Assembly (NCBI GenBank): GCA_052161605.1 | Contig: CP197409.1 | Reading direction: 5' to 3' (one strand) | From: JBKCUI01 sp052161605 | GTDB taxonomy: Bacteria > Planctomycetota > Planctomycetia > Pirellulales > Pirellulaceae | Length of the DNA: 64,000 nt | Shown here: positions 1 to 8,940 of the stretch, piece after piece | Layout: every line of letters begins with the position of its first letter | How positions within the stretch are numbered: the stretch's first letter is position 1 | The notes under the pieces: generated by a model | Told to the model about the DNA's origin: nothing | Database searches by the model: none | Seen by the model: only the letters and a program-made list of their open reading frames with translations | Made by a program: the position numbers and the translations under genes

Positions 1-3000
1 AATGATCCGAACATCCTCGACATTCTCTGGGGTGACGACAATTGGTGTGTACAAAGGGTTCAATGGTACAAGCTCAATCGACTGATTCTCCCAGCCCTCG
101 TCAGTGACTCGCTTGCTAGAGCGGTACTTCTTCACGGTGTATCGACCACCATCCTCAGCATCAATAAATGTATTCACTTGAACCAATAGGAGCCTATTTT
201 GCTTGGAACCAAGAGGGCATGATCGAAATAGACACCACGAGCCGTCCGGAATTCGAGGTTCCATCGATCTCCCCGAAACCTTTGCGACAAACATGTCTTT
301 GGTAAGTTTCTTGTTTTTGATTTGTATCCACCCGATTATCTCCGGGCGTACTTCGTCGCCCCAGCCTCCCGCTGCTGCGACAAGATTGTGAACTGGAACG
401 TGTGTTTTGTACTTGGACGCTGGGGAAACAGAATGCTCAATGAAAGGGAGTGAATCGTCGTTCTCGAAAACTTTGCTTCTCTCCATAACTGGAGCAAGAG
501 AACGAAGTGGGCTTGCATACCACTGTCCATCCCGAGATTCAAAGGTAACTTTGAAATCAGTCCCTGGTAAACCTGCATTCTCGCCGAACCAATCCATTAG
601 TAAATTGTGCAATTCGTTTCCCTTCACACCAGCAGGATTTGCGACATTACAAGCTACTTTCGCAAACTTGAACTCCCAGTCACTTTGATTCGGAAGTCTC
701 ACTTTTATCAATCCTGTAGGTCTGCCAGGCACCTTGGTTGTATCAGGTAGGAAGAGAATTGCACGACCTCCCGAATGCGAAACCTTGGCATCGAAACATA
801 GTTCTGCAGATGGTGCATGATCTAATCGATGCGATTTCGAATAGGCAGAGAGACGCCAATCCACTAGTTCTTCTGTCATTGATTCCAGAGTCGTACGAAG
901 ATCTAATGGGCAGTCGGGTCTAAATCGGAATTTATCCTTGCTCAGTTCGAACCAACGCTCGCCATTTTGAACATCGAGCCAGCGGTCAATTGACCATTCC
1001 GTCCACCACTTTGCCCATTGATCATCTGAAGCCTTCTGATGATCGAGTGAATGCTTACCCTCGAGGAGATCTTTACGGAGCACGGGATGCTGCAGCATAG
1101 ATCGGCGACATAACTTTGAAAAAGTTTTCACGTTAATCGGCTCAAATAGGCAGCCATAATCAAGCAACACTCGAAGCACAACCATCTTATATGACTTGTT
1201 AAGGCTAGTTGTTTCAACCGTTACCAGCCATGCCTTGAATTTTTCGAGAACCTTGGATTCCGCTTCGCTCATGTCACCTTCGGATTCTACAAACTCAAAC
1301 CAACTTCCAGCCGCCTTGCTTACTGTTTTGGGAAGAATGCTGTGAGCAAATAGTTCTGAGGCGAGAGGCCGTCTACCAAGCTCGTCACGGAGCGCTCGGT
1401 ATGTTTCTATGCCAGCTCGCGTGCCTACTGGGACGAATTGCGCGATAATATCCCTCGCTTCAAGGCTCACATCGAGTAGGCAGCCAGCTGGAAGTTCTGG
1501 AGTTTCTCCCTGCAGCCATTTGTGCAAGTCGCTCCATCCTGCATCTTTACCACCAAGGGAAAGTAGGTGCAGCATGCGCTGGGCAAAAATGCGGTGGTTA
1601 CCAACGAAGTCAATCACCAGCAAGCGAGTCTTGCCAACAGATGCACGCAGTCCGCGACCGAGTTGCTGAAGGAAAATCACTTTGGATTCCGTAGGACGTA
1701 GCATTACAACGCGATCGACAGCAGGGATATCAAGGCCCTCGTTGAACATGTCTACGACACAGAGTGTCGCAAGCTTTCCTGTGCGGAGTGCGTCAAGTGA
1801 CTCAATCTGACTGTCGCCACCTTCGCCTGAGAATACTGCGGCAGACGAGACTCCATTAGCACGAAGCCAATCTCGAGTAAAAAGTGCATGTCGGCGCGAA
1901 CAACAGAAAACGATCGTCCGATCTCCTTGATACTCTTGCAACGCTTTCCCGAGGCGTTGCATCCGTTCGCTTTGTGAAACTTGTTTCTCCAATTCATCGA
2001 GATCAAATCTGCCGTTGCGCCACGGAATCTGCTGGAAATCAACAGTATCACGAATTCCCACATAATGGAAAGGAACGAGCGATTCTTCTGCGATACCATC
2101 GCCAATGGTGGCGTGATATGCGAGGTTGTCATCAAAGATGGTAGCTACGTCGACGCCGTCACCACGCTCTGGCGTTGCAGTAAGCCCAAGTACGAAGGTA
2201 GCATTGAGCTGAGCCATCACGCGTCGGTAGGTCGGGGCATGTGCATGGTGAACTTCATCGATGATGACGTAATCAAAATGCTCGCTGGCCAAACGTGAGA
2301 GTCCTTCAGGTCTAGCTAACTTTTGCACCGAAGCAATCACCAGCGACGCGTTCAAGTCACTTCGCTGACCGATATACCATGAGGTCGTTCCATCTCCGAA
2401 CGCATCATCAAGAATAGTTGATAACGCAGACTCGGCCTGAACCAAGATATGAGAACGGTGCGCTATTACCAGGACGCGGGGCCTACGCTTAAGTTGTCCC
2501 CCAACCTGTCTGGCATCAAATGCTGCCAACCAAGTCTTGCCCATGCCAGTGGCAACGGCAACGAGGGCTCTGTGATAGCCGGCATTACGAAACTCTTGTA
2601 ACGATTTCAGAGCTAGTATTTGCCAGGGTCTGGGCTCGGGTATAAATCGTATATCTTGTCTCTCTGGCTCAAAATGTCGCTCCCGATACTCCATCGCTTT
2701 AGAGGCATAAGCGGTGGCAATTTCCAGCGTTAATGGAGTCGCAATACTCCAAAGTAGATTGAACTCCGACTCAAATGCATCGTGGGCGGGAAGATTCTTG
2801 GATGTACTTGAAAGTAAATTCCACTCGACGCCAGTAACCAAAGCCGGTCTAGAAAGGTTGCTACTACCAACAGCGATAAAGCTCTGTTTGCTATCGATGA
2901 TGCGCCACGATTTCGGATGGAATGATTGTGGTTGGCTTGGTAGTTTGTCCATTTCAACTAATCGAACGATGAGGTTTCCCTTGAATTCCTCTTCATTGTT

Positions 3001-3666
3001 TACAATGTCCTGCCAGTCACACAATCGCTTCAGAGCGGCTGGATCGCTGATAGACAGATAGTCACTTACCATGATCCGGACAGTGGATGGAACCTGTAGT
3101 AGTTGGAACAAGCGATTCTCAATCACGTCTAGTCCGGAGTTTTGAACGAAAGACGCAAGTATGTCGACTAGCCTCGCACCGATTAATCGACTCGAAAGCT
3201 GGTCCCAAAGACCTGTTTGTGGATGTCCTGTTACCAGTTGAAGATCCTTAGAAGCATTGGATGCTGCGATCGGATTCGCTGAGGGGGCAAGATAGTTTCC
3301 CTTGCTCGGGATCACATGGCGAACGCCACCTCGAGGATCAGGCATATCTCCGATGTAACGCGGAATCACGTGGACGTGTATGTGCATAACCGTTTGCCCA
3401 GCTGCTTCGCCCGCGTTGAATCCAACATTGTATCCTGCTGGTCTTGGCTGAAGAGTTGAGTCTAGATATTGCTTCACATCGTTTACCAGCGACATGAGAG
3501 CCTTCTGTTCATCAGGCGAAGCATCAAACCAAGTCGGCACCAACCGCTTAGTGATGACGAGAACGTGACCGGGGCTAACGGGAAACCCGTCGTAGATGGC
3601 GAAAGCAAGTTGATTGGAAAGCAGCCATTTCTCAGGTGGAATATTTAAAAATGGCGAATGGGACAT
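1..3666 (-). CDS. HIT - PLD nuclease - DEVH helicase - S24/LexA-like fusion protein (partial, C-terminus beyond window)
   Basis: The frame is open from the ATG at 3666 to base 1 (1222 codons, no stop reached). I read four modules in order. Residues about 1-125 are a HIT domain with His95, His97 and His99 in MHIHVHVIPR. Residues about 160-300 are a phospholipase-D-like nuclease with His250-Pro-Lys252 followed by GSSNLS. Residues about 345-700 are a superfamily 2 helicase: Walker A GMGKT with Lys377, a DEVH box at 470-473, LGLTATPERGDG, and QLGRGLRAS in motif VI. Residues about 1090-1222 are a LexA/UmuD/S24-like domain with Ser1134-Met in SGRSMEP and a candidate Lys1179/1180 in YTVKKY. The stretch 700-1090 is unrecognised; DUF3427-type sequence is possible. 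By family knowledge, PLD-helicase proteins are often linked to DNA processing or phage defence, and S24 domains to self-cleavage under DNA damage. A defence or DNA-damage role is inference. The gene is divergent from the TPR gene. Confidence 0.9.
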   Translation of the reverse strand, partial: MSHSPFLNIPPEKWLLSNQLAFAIYDGFPVSPGHVLVITKRLVPTWFDASPDEQKALMSLVNDVKQYLDSTLQPRPAGYNVGFNAGEAAGQTVMHIHVHVIPRYIGDMPDPRGGVRHVIPSKGNYLAPSANPIAASNASKDLQLVTGHPQTGLWDQLSSRLIGARLVDILASFVQNSGLDVIENRLFQLLQVPSTVRIMVSDYLSISDPAALKRLCDWQDIVNNEEEFKGNLIVRLVEMDKLPSQPQSFHPKSWRIIDSKQSFIAVGSSNLSRPALVTGVEWNLLSSTSKNLPAHDAFESEFNLLWSIATPLTLEIATAYASKAMEYRERHFEPERQDIRFIPEPRPWQILALKSLQEFRNAGYHRALVAVATGMGKTWLAAFDARQVGGQLKRRPRVLVIAHRSHILVQAESALSTILDDAFGDGTTSWYIGQRSDLNASLVIASVQKLARPEGLSRLASEHFDYVIIDEVHHAHAPTYRRVMAQLNATFVLGLTATPERGDGVDVATIFDDNLAYHATIGDGIAEESLVPFHYVGIRDTVDFQQIPWRNGRFDLDELEKQVSQSERMQRLGKALQEYQGDRTIVFCCSRRHALFTRDWLRANGVSSAAVFSGEGGDSQIESLDALRTGKLATLCVVDMFNEGLDIPAVDRVVMLRPTESKVIFLQQLGRGLRASVGKTRLLVIDFVGNHRIFAQRMLHLLSLGGKDAGWSDLHKWLQGETPELPAGCLLDVSLEARDIIAQFVPVGTRAGIETYRALRDELGRRPLASELFAHSILPKTVSKAAGSWFEFVESEGDMSEAESKVLEKFKAWLVTVETTSLNKSYKMVVLRVLLDYGCLFEPINVKTFSKLCRRSMLQHPVLRKDLLEGKHSLDHQKASDDQWAKWWTEWSIDRWLDVQNGERWFELSKDKFRFRPDCPLDLRTTLESMTEELVDWRLSAYSKSHRLDHAPSAELCFDAKVSHSGGRAILFLPDTTKVPGRPTGLIKVRLPNQSDWEFKFAKVACNVANPAGVKGNELHNLLMDWFGENAGLPGTDFKVTFESRDGQWYASPLRSLAPVMERSKVFENDDSLPFIEHSVSPASKYKTHVPVHNLVAAAGGWGDEVRPEIIGWIQIKNKKLTKDMFVAKVSGRSMEPRIPDGSWCLFRSCPLGSKQNRLLLVQVNTFIDAEDGGRYTVKKYRSSKRVTDEGWENQSIELVPLNPLYTPIVVTPENVEDVRII

Positions 3667-4080
3667 GACTCGCTAGGGTAATCCATTTCATGAAAAGTGA
3701 TCGGACCTCAACCAAGTTTATCGCCAATTAATTCTCATGTAAGCATCAAAATGCGACTTATCCACTCGAAGGTTGACAGGAATAGGAATAGCTAGGAAAT
3801 CATTGTGAACTACACGGATACTTGAGTCGGAGATTGGCTTGCTCAGTGACAAATCATCGAGCGTATCTAGTAATAGACGGCTACGATGTCCCAGGGCTCT
3901 CGTCGTTGCCCAGCCAAAGATTGACAGCCCAGGTTTCGTAGTTCGTCCATCCGTTGTACGAAGCGTCGGATTCTGTCACAATGGAGTTTTCCTATGCGCG
4001 GGGGTGCTCGAGTACGCTTGAAAACGGCGTCGAAGGTGCGCTTTCGACCAGTCACTCGATTTCTCGGAAAATCCAAGTAA
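3667..4080. other. Intergenic region between divergent genes
   Basis: This 414-bp gap separates the helicase fusion (minus) from the TPR gene (plus), so it must hold both promoters. I see no convincing -35/-10 pair, no sigma-54 motif and no protein-like reading frame. Short frames on both strands have no domain resemblance. Confidence 0.5.
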
Positions 4081-5172
4081 ATGCGTTCAGATCCACGGCC
4101 AAACAAAGCTCTAATTCCGATCGATAGCTTCGATTCGAATCTGCTTCCGCCTGGCAAACGAGACTCTCGCTCACCCGATTACGGGCTGTGGATACAAGAG
4201 CACCTGACCACAGAATTTGCCGATTTTGGCATTGAAACCCGAATCATCGTAGGACCAGAACTGATCGAGGTCGAGTGGTCCGCAGACGGGAACGAAAACC
4301 TCGCCGAACGTGCCGTTAAATTGCTGAATAACGGCGACTATGAAGGAGGGATCCGACTGTTCCGAGCAATACAAGCTATCGACCCAGAGAACGAGGTGAT
4401 GCTCTTTAACCTCGGGATGGCGTTGAGTGACAAAAAGGAACTCACAGAAGCTATCGATCTTCTGACCAAGTTGGTCGAATTGGATCCGAAATCCGCCAAC
4501 GGTTTCATTTCACTCGGAGTCGCTCTCTTAAGAGCTGGTCGCACGGAGGATGCTTTAGCAAGGCTTCGTAAGGCATGCGAGCTGGAGCCCGAAAACCCGT
4601 ATGCACATCGCAATCTAGGTGGGGCACTTGCGAAAACCGGAAGAACAAATGAAGCCATCCCCTGTTTTCAAAGGCTCACACAACTGGTGCCCAGTGAACC
4701 GGTTGGATGGTACGGCCTGGGCGAAGCTTTTATGGCGGAGGGGCAATCGGCAGAAGCAGACGCCGCATTTCGTCAGGTCATAGAGTTGACTCCGAATTCG
4801 CAGATCGGTGATGCCGCACGAAGCGCCCTCACTAAGTTAGCAGAATCGACGCTACGACAAAACGAGGTGCTTGGAGAACGCCGAGATGCGGTCTTTTACT
4901 GCCTAGGTGCTTTGCAAAGCTTCGCCAAGATGAAAGATGACCAGATCAAGCAGATTATGCTTGAGATTGCGACGAAAGGTGAACAAGGGCTGGATATCAA
5001 CAATCCCGAGGTTCGTTATACGTTCCGCTCCATCGATGGCGATTTTTCAGGGCTCAAAGCCGTATGCTACATGTACGTTGCCATGCAACGTTATCTACCA
5101 GGAGTCAACGCAGGAATCGACTTTTCTAAAGAATATGCAAAAGCGTTGGCCATGTTCAAAGGCCAAGATTAA
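4081..5172 (+). CDS. Tetratricopeptide-repeat protein
   Basis: A 363-residue soluble protein without signal peptide. Five or so TPR units are readable between residues about 75 and 250, for example LLNNGDYEGGIRLFRAIQ, LFNLGMALSDKKELTEAIDL, LGVALLRAGRTEDALARLRK and LGGALAKTGRTNEAIPCFQR, each followed by a helix B ending in a D/E-P-x-N/S turn. The C-terminal 100 residues (VFYCLGALQSFAKM through FSGLKAVCYMYV) form a separate all-alpha tail. An in-frame TAA directly precedes the ATG, so the start cannot lie upstream; the ribosome-binding site is weak. TPRs mediate protein-protein contacts; no catalytic residues are visible. It is divergent from the helicase fusion and could be functionally linked to it, but nothing in the sequence proves that. 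Confidence 0.85.
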   Translation: MRSDPRPNKALIPIDSFDSNLLPPGKRDSRSPDYGLWIQEHLTTEFADFGIETRIIVGPELIEVEWSADGNENLAERAVKLLNNGDYEGGIRLFRAIQAIDPENEVMLFNLGMALSDKKELTEAIDLLTKLVELDPKSANGFISLGVALLRAGRTEDALARLRKACELEPENPYAHRNLGGALAKTGRTNEAIPCFQRLTQLVPSEPVGWYGLGEAFMAEGQSAEADAAFRQVIELTPNSQIGDAARSALTKLAESTLRQNEVLGERRDAVFYCLGALQSFAKMKDDQIKQIMLEIATKGEQGLDINNPEVRYTFRSIDGDFSGLKAVCYMYVAMQRYLPGVNAGIDFSKEYAKALAMFKGQD

Positions 5173-5302
5173 TTGCTCGTTGAAGAAGCAGGGCATAACA
5201 ACATGGCGTCGAACAGTAAAATCCAAAAAGCATGGGCTGAACCCTCGGATGATCTTTCTTTTATGATTCGTTTTCACCTCTTAGCTGATTGAACTCGTTG
5301 CC

Positions 5303-5653
5303 ATGCCTACGCGTATTCCTTCTTCGGTGCAACAGAAATTGGGGTTCTATGTCTATCTCTACATAGATCCTCGAGATGAATCGGTGTTTTACGTTGGCAA
5401 AGGAAAAGGAGAACGAGCACTTGCCCATTTGAAGGATTCGAATCCCTATCGCCTAAGCAAAGTTGTTGGCTTTCCGAGGTTATGTGATTTCGATTGGAGA
5501 CGCATTGACGGAATTCGTCGCAACATGTTTCCTGGCAACAACTTACGCAAGTCTTCGCGAAACAGCCGCTATCTCCGGAGCGGTTTGAAGAGAGTTCGGT
5601 TTGCTCACCGTCTCTGTTTGCCAGCTCTTGTGGAGGATACTCTGCGAAACTGA
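5303..5653 (+). pseudogene. Remnant of a GIY-YIG (LEM-3-like) nuclease gene
   Basis: The first 45 residues carry a recognisable GIY-YIG start: FYVYLYIDPRDESVFYVGKG, then KGERALAHLKDS. In the LEM-3-like GIY-YIG family this is the beginning of a domain of about 200 residues with a catalytic Glu further on. Here the similarity stops near residue 46, and the remainder is low-complexity, arginine-rich and unlike any family member, which suggests frameshift or deletion followed by out-of-frame translation. It lies downstream of the TPR gene and next to the helicase fusion, consistent with a decaying accessory region. A genuine short single-domain protein cannot be excluded. Confidence 0.5.
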
Positions 5654-5846
5654 CCGCCGAATGCTATGGCGATTAGCGAGAGGTATTGAACAAAGTACCG
5701 ATGCTCACCAACCCCAACGGGGCTCGACATCAAAGCTCAGGGTCACGAAGCGCGCCCCTGGGAAAACTTAAGAAACGAAAACGATCCCATGTCGTAGTAG
5801 GATCATGTAAACTGTGGTATCTGGCGCCGTCCCAAGATGACCCATC

Positions 5847-6557
5847 ATGACTTCCTCCCCCCTCTTGCAAACCCGAGCTATTACCAAGGTCTACCCAATG
5901 GGAGAGGTGTCCGTCTATGCGCTGAGAGGTGTAGATATCGATCTATATCCCGGCGAGTTCGTCGTGATTCTGGGGGCGTCCGGAAGTGGCAAATCAACTT
6001 TGCTGAATATCTTAGGAGGCTTGGATCTACCGAGCCAAGGGCATGTTCGATTTCGCGATTGGGATCTATCTCATGCGGATGAATCAGAGCGAACGAAGTA
6101 CCGGCGGGACCACGTCGGCTTTGTCTTTCAATTTTACAATTTGATCGCTGGCCTGACTGCCATGGAAAACGTTGCTATCGTCACGGAGCTTGCTCCGGAA
6201 CCCATGGAACCACTGGAAGCATTACAGCTCGTTCAATTAGGTGATCGTGCTCATCACTATCCCTCGCAAATGTCTGGGGGCGAACAGCAGCGAGTCGCAA
6301 TTGCGCGCGCGATCGGCAAACGTCCATCCATATTGCTGTGCGATGAGCCGACCGGTGCGCTTGACTTGAAAACTGGGATCGTTGTACTCAACGCAATTGC
6401 AGAAGTAAATCGTCAGCTCGGTACACTTACCGTCGTCATAACGCATAACGCGACCATCGCCAATATGGCGGACCGCGTCATCTACATGGTCGATGGGCAG
6501 ATCAGCCAAATCGTCGCCAATTCGAACAAGCTATCCGCCGACCAATTGGAGTGGTGA
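5847..6557 (+). CDS. ABC transporter ATP-binding protein (LolD/MacB/DevA type)
   Basis: A 236-residue nucleotide-binding subunit. Walker A is GASGSGKST near residue 45, the Q-loop VFQFYNL near 96, the signature MSGGEQQR near 140, Walker B ILLCDEPTGALD near 162, and the switch His in VITHN. The family powers extrusion of lipoproteins, lipids or drugs by mechanotransmission rather than classical transport. The ATG at 5847 is chosen because the N-terminus SSPLLQTRAITKVYPMGE aligns with family members; an out-of-frame ATG at 5837 was ignored. It is the first gene of a three-gene operon, with the permease ATG one base after its stop codon. The substrate is unknown. Confidence 0.93.
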   Translation: MTSSPLLQTRAITKVYPMGEVSVYALRGVDIDLYPGEFVVILGASGSGKSTLLNILGGLDLPSQGHVRFRDWDLSHADESERTKYRRDHVGFVFQFYNLIAGLTAMENVAIVTELAPEPMEPLEALQLVQLGDRAHHYPSQMSGGEQQRVAIARAIGKRPSILLCDEPTGALDLKTGIVVLNAIAEVNRQLGTLTVVITHNATIANMADRVIYMVDGQISQIVANSNKLSADQLEW

Positions 6558-6558
6558 G

Positions 6559-8940
6559 ATGAAGCCTCGCGTTCGTCCTTTGGATCGGATGTTGTTGAGC
6601 GATTTGACCAAGCTATGGCGGCAGTGGTTAGCCATCAGCTTGCTTTTGGCCTGCGGCATTGCGTTGTTTGTTATGTCCACCAGCACGGCTCATTCCTTGC
6701 AAACGAGTCGCCAGATTTATTACAAAGAGTATCGATTCGCCGATCTGTTCGCTTGGTTTGTTCGCGCACCGGAAGGTATTGTAGAGCGTATTGCCGCCGT
6801 TCCAGGGGTAGACCGAGCGGAGGGGCGTATCGTCCAACCGGCTCTGCTAGATATTCCGGGCATGATTGAGCCGGCTTCATGCCGTTTGGTTTCCATCGAA
6901 CGAGAATCGGGAAATCGTCTCAATGATTTGGCGTTATCCAGAGGGCGTTTCCCCTCGGCCCGCGAACGGAACGAGATCGTCATCAGTGAACCGTTTGCCG
7001 AAGCACATCAGCTGAATCCTGGTGATACCTTGGTCGCTAATATCGGAGGCAAACGGGAGCGTTTATCGATAGTGGGGATCGGCTTGTCGCCAGAGTATAT
7101 CTACGCTGTTCAACCAGGCATGCTCTTAACCGACAACAGACGCTTTGGGGTGTTTTGGATGCATCGCCAGCAAATGGAAGCAGCGTTCAATATGGATGGG
7201 GCGATCAATCAAATATCTGTGACCCTTTTCGCAGATGCTTCACCTCGCATAGTGATGGAGGAAATGGAACGGCTGTTGCGACGCTATGGTTGCCGCGGTG
7301 TCGACACTCGTAGCGAGCAAGAGTCAGACCAGCGTGTCTCGGATGAATTGCATCAGATGGCGAGCATGTCGCTGATCACACCCTCCATTTTTCTGGCGGT
7401 GACGGCTTTTCTTTTCCACATCATTTTGACCCGCTTAGTGAAACAGCAAACAGATCAAATTGCAATGCTGCGAGCCTTTGGATACCGTGAAATTGACATC
7501 GTTAGACACTATCTGAAACTCATCGCTTTGCCGCTCGGAGTGGGAATTTTTGTCGGTATAGCGATAGGGGTTCGGTTATCTTGGTGGACCATCGATCTTT
7601 ATCTCCAGTTCTTCCGATTTCCGGAGCCCCAATATCTGATTGCCTATCCGCAATTGATTGTTGCCGTGATCATTGCGGGTTCGACTGCAATCCTTGGAGG
7701 TTTTTCTGCATTGCGTCATGCGGTACGACTGCAACCTGCAACCGCTATGCGTCCAGAATCACCGATGCGCATCGGAACGCATTGGTTTGACAGCCATCGA
7801 CTAGGCCGTTACTTGCCGATTCTCGTTCGCTTGATCTTGCGTCGATTGAGCTCCAAGCCGACGACTACAGGGTTTTCGCTGTTGGGAATAGCCTTTGGGA
7901 TCGCCATCCTGGTCGTTGGTTCCTTTTTGGAGGGGACAATCGACTTCGTGATGGACACACAGTTTGGTCGTTCGCAACGGCAGGACATTATGATTTCTTT
8001 TCGCGATCCACTAGCTAAAGAGTCCATGCTAGATGCAAAGCACATAACGGGTGTGATCCACGTCGAGCCTTTTCGATCGGTACCTGTTCGGATGCGGAAT
8101 GGATCTCGCGAGCATCGCTTGGCGATCCTCGGACTGGAGCCCGACTCGGAACTGTTTCGGGTACTAGATGCCGAACGACAACCGATCACGGTTGGCATAA
8201 GTGGCGGTCTCACCATCACGCAAAATCTGGCAGACAAGCTGCAAGTCCGACTTGGAGACGAGGTCGAGATTGAGATCAGCGAGACCGATTTTCGCATTCG
8301 AGTCGTTCCTATCACAGCGGTCTTTCCCAACTTCACCGACCCGGCCGCTTATATGGCTCGATTGGATCTCCATCGACTTCTGCAGGAGGGAGAGCGAATC
8401 TCAGGTGTGTTTCTTCAGATCGATCGAAATCGCACAAGCGAGATGTACAAAGAGATTAAAGAGACACCTGAGATCGCTAGCGTTCTGGACAATCGAGCAT
8501 CGAAGGAGAATTTCCAAGAACTCATCGACAGCACGACTCGTGTCATGCGTTTGATCAATGCCTTGTTTGGATGTTTGATTGCTTGTGGTGTGATGTACAA
8601 TTCGGCGTTGATCAATCTTTTGGATAGCCAGCGGGACCTGGCGACATTGCGAGTGCTCGGGTTCTCAAAGCGAGAGGTCGCGATGGTGCTGGTAGGTGAG
8701 TTGGCCTTGCTGACAATGTTGGCTATTCCGATCGGATTGCCGATAGGTACTCTGTTAAGTTACATCGTCACTTTATCGCTGGATACGGAAACGCATCGCT
8801 TTCCACTCATCATTTCTCGACGCACCTATATGGATGCCACATTGATTCTCAGTGGTGCAGCGATGCTAGCATCTATAGTCGTGTATCGCATGAGTTTAAA
8901 GATCGATTTATTGGCAGTCCTCAAGGAAAAGATTTCATGA
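6559..8940 (+). CDS. ABC transporter permease with duplicated FtsX domains
   Basis: The start at 6559 (MKPRVRPLDRM) is preferred over an earlier in-frame start inside the ATPase gene, giving 793 residues. The layout is one N-terminal transmembrane helix, a periplasmic MacB-type domain, a three-helix FtsX block near residues 290-405 (ending in SALRHAVRLQPATAMRPE), then a second helix, a second periplasmic domain and a second FtsX block near 680-790 (RDLATLRVLGFSKREVAMVL). The tandem arrangement with about eight helices resembles LolE/DevC-like and other type VII ABC exporters. The 3' end overlaps the next gene by ATGA, a sign of translational coupling. No substrate can be deduced. Confidence 0.9.
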   Translation: MKPRVRPLDRMLLSDLTKLWRQWLAISLLLACGIALFVMSTSTAHSLQTSRQIYYKEYRFADLFAWFVRAPEGIVERIAAVPGVDRAEGRIVQPALLDIPGMIEPASCRLVSIERESGNRLNDLALSRGRFPSARERNEIVISEPFAEAHQLNPGDTLVANIGGKRERLSIVGIGLSPEYIYAVQPGMLLTDNRRFGVFWMHRQQMEAAFNMDGAINQISVTLFADASPRIVMEEMERLLRRYGCRGVDTRSEQESDQRVSDELHQMASMSLITPSIFLAVTAFLFHIILTRLVKQQTDQIAMLRAFGYREIDIVRHYLKLIALPLGVGIFVGIAIGVRLSWWTIDLYLQFFRFPEPQYLIAYPQLIVAVIIAGSTAILGGFSALRHAVRLQPATAMRPESPMRIGTHWFDSHRLGRYLPILVRLILRRLSSKPTTTGFSLLGIAFGIAILVVGSFLEGTIDFVMDTQFGRSQRQDIMISFRDPLAKESMLDAKHITGVIHVEPFRSVPVRMRNGSREHRLAILGLEPDSELFRVLDAERQPITVGISGGLTITQNLADKLQVRLGDEVEIEISETDFRIRVVPITAVFPNFTDPAAYMARLDLHRLLQEGERISGVFLQIDRNRTSEMYKEIKETPEIASVLDNRASKENFQELIDSTTRVMRLINALFGCLIACGVMYNSALINLLDSQRDLATLRVLGFSKREVAMVLVGELALLTMLAIPIGLPIGTLLSYIVTLSLDTETHRFPLIISRRTYMDATLILSGAAMLASIVVYRMSLKIDLLAVLKEKIS

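Noticed and set aside
3867..4157. 96-codon minus-strand frame upstream of the TPR gene
   Set aside because: It overlaps the TPR start, is Arg-rich, and has no recognisable domain or ribosome-binding site.
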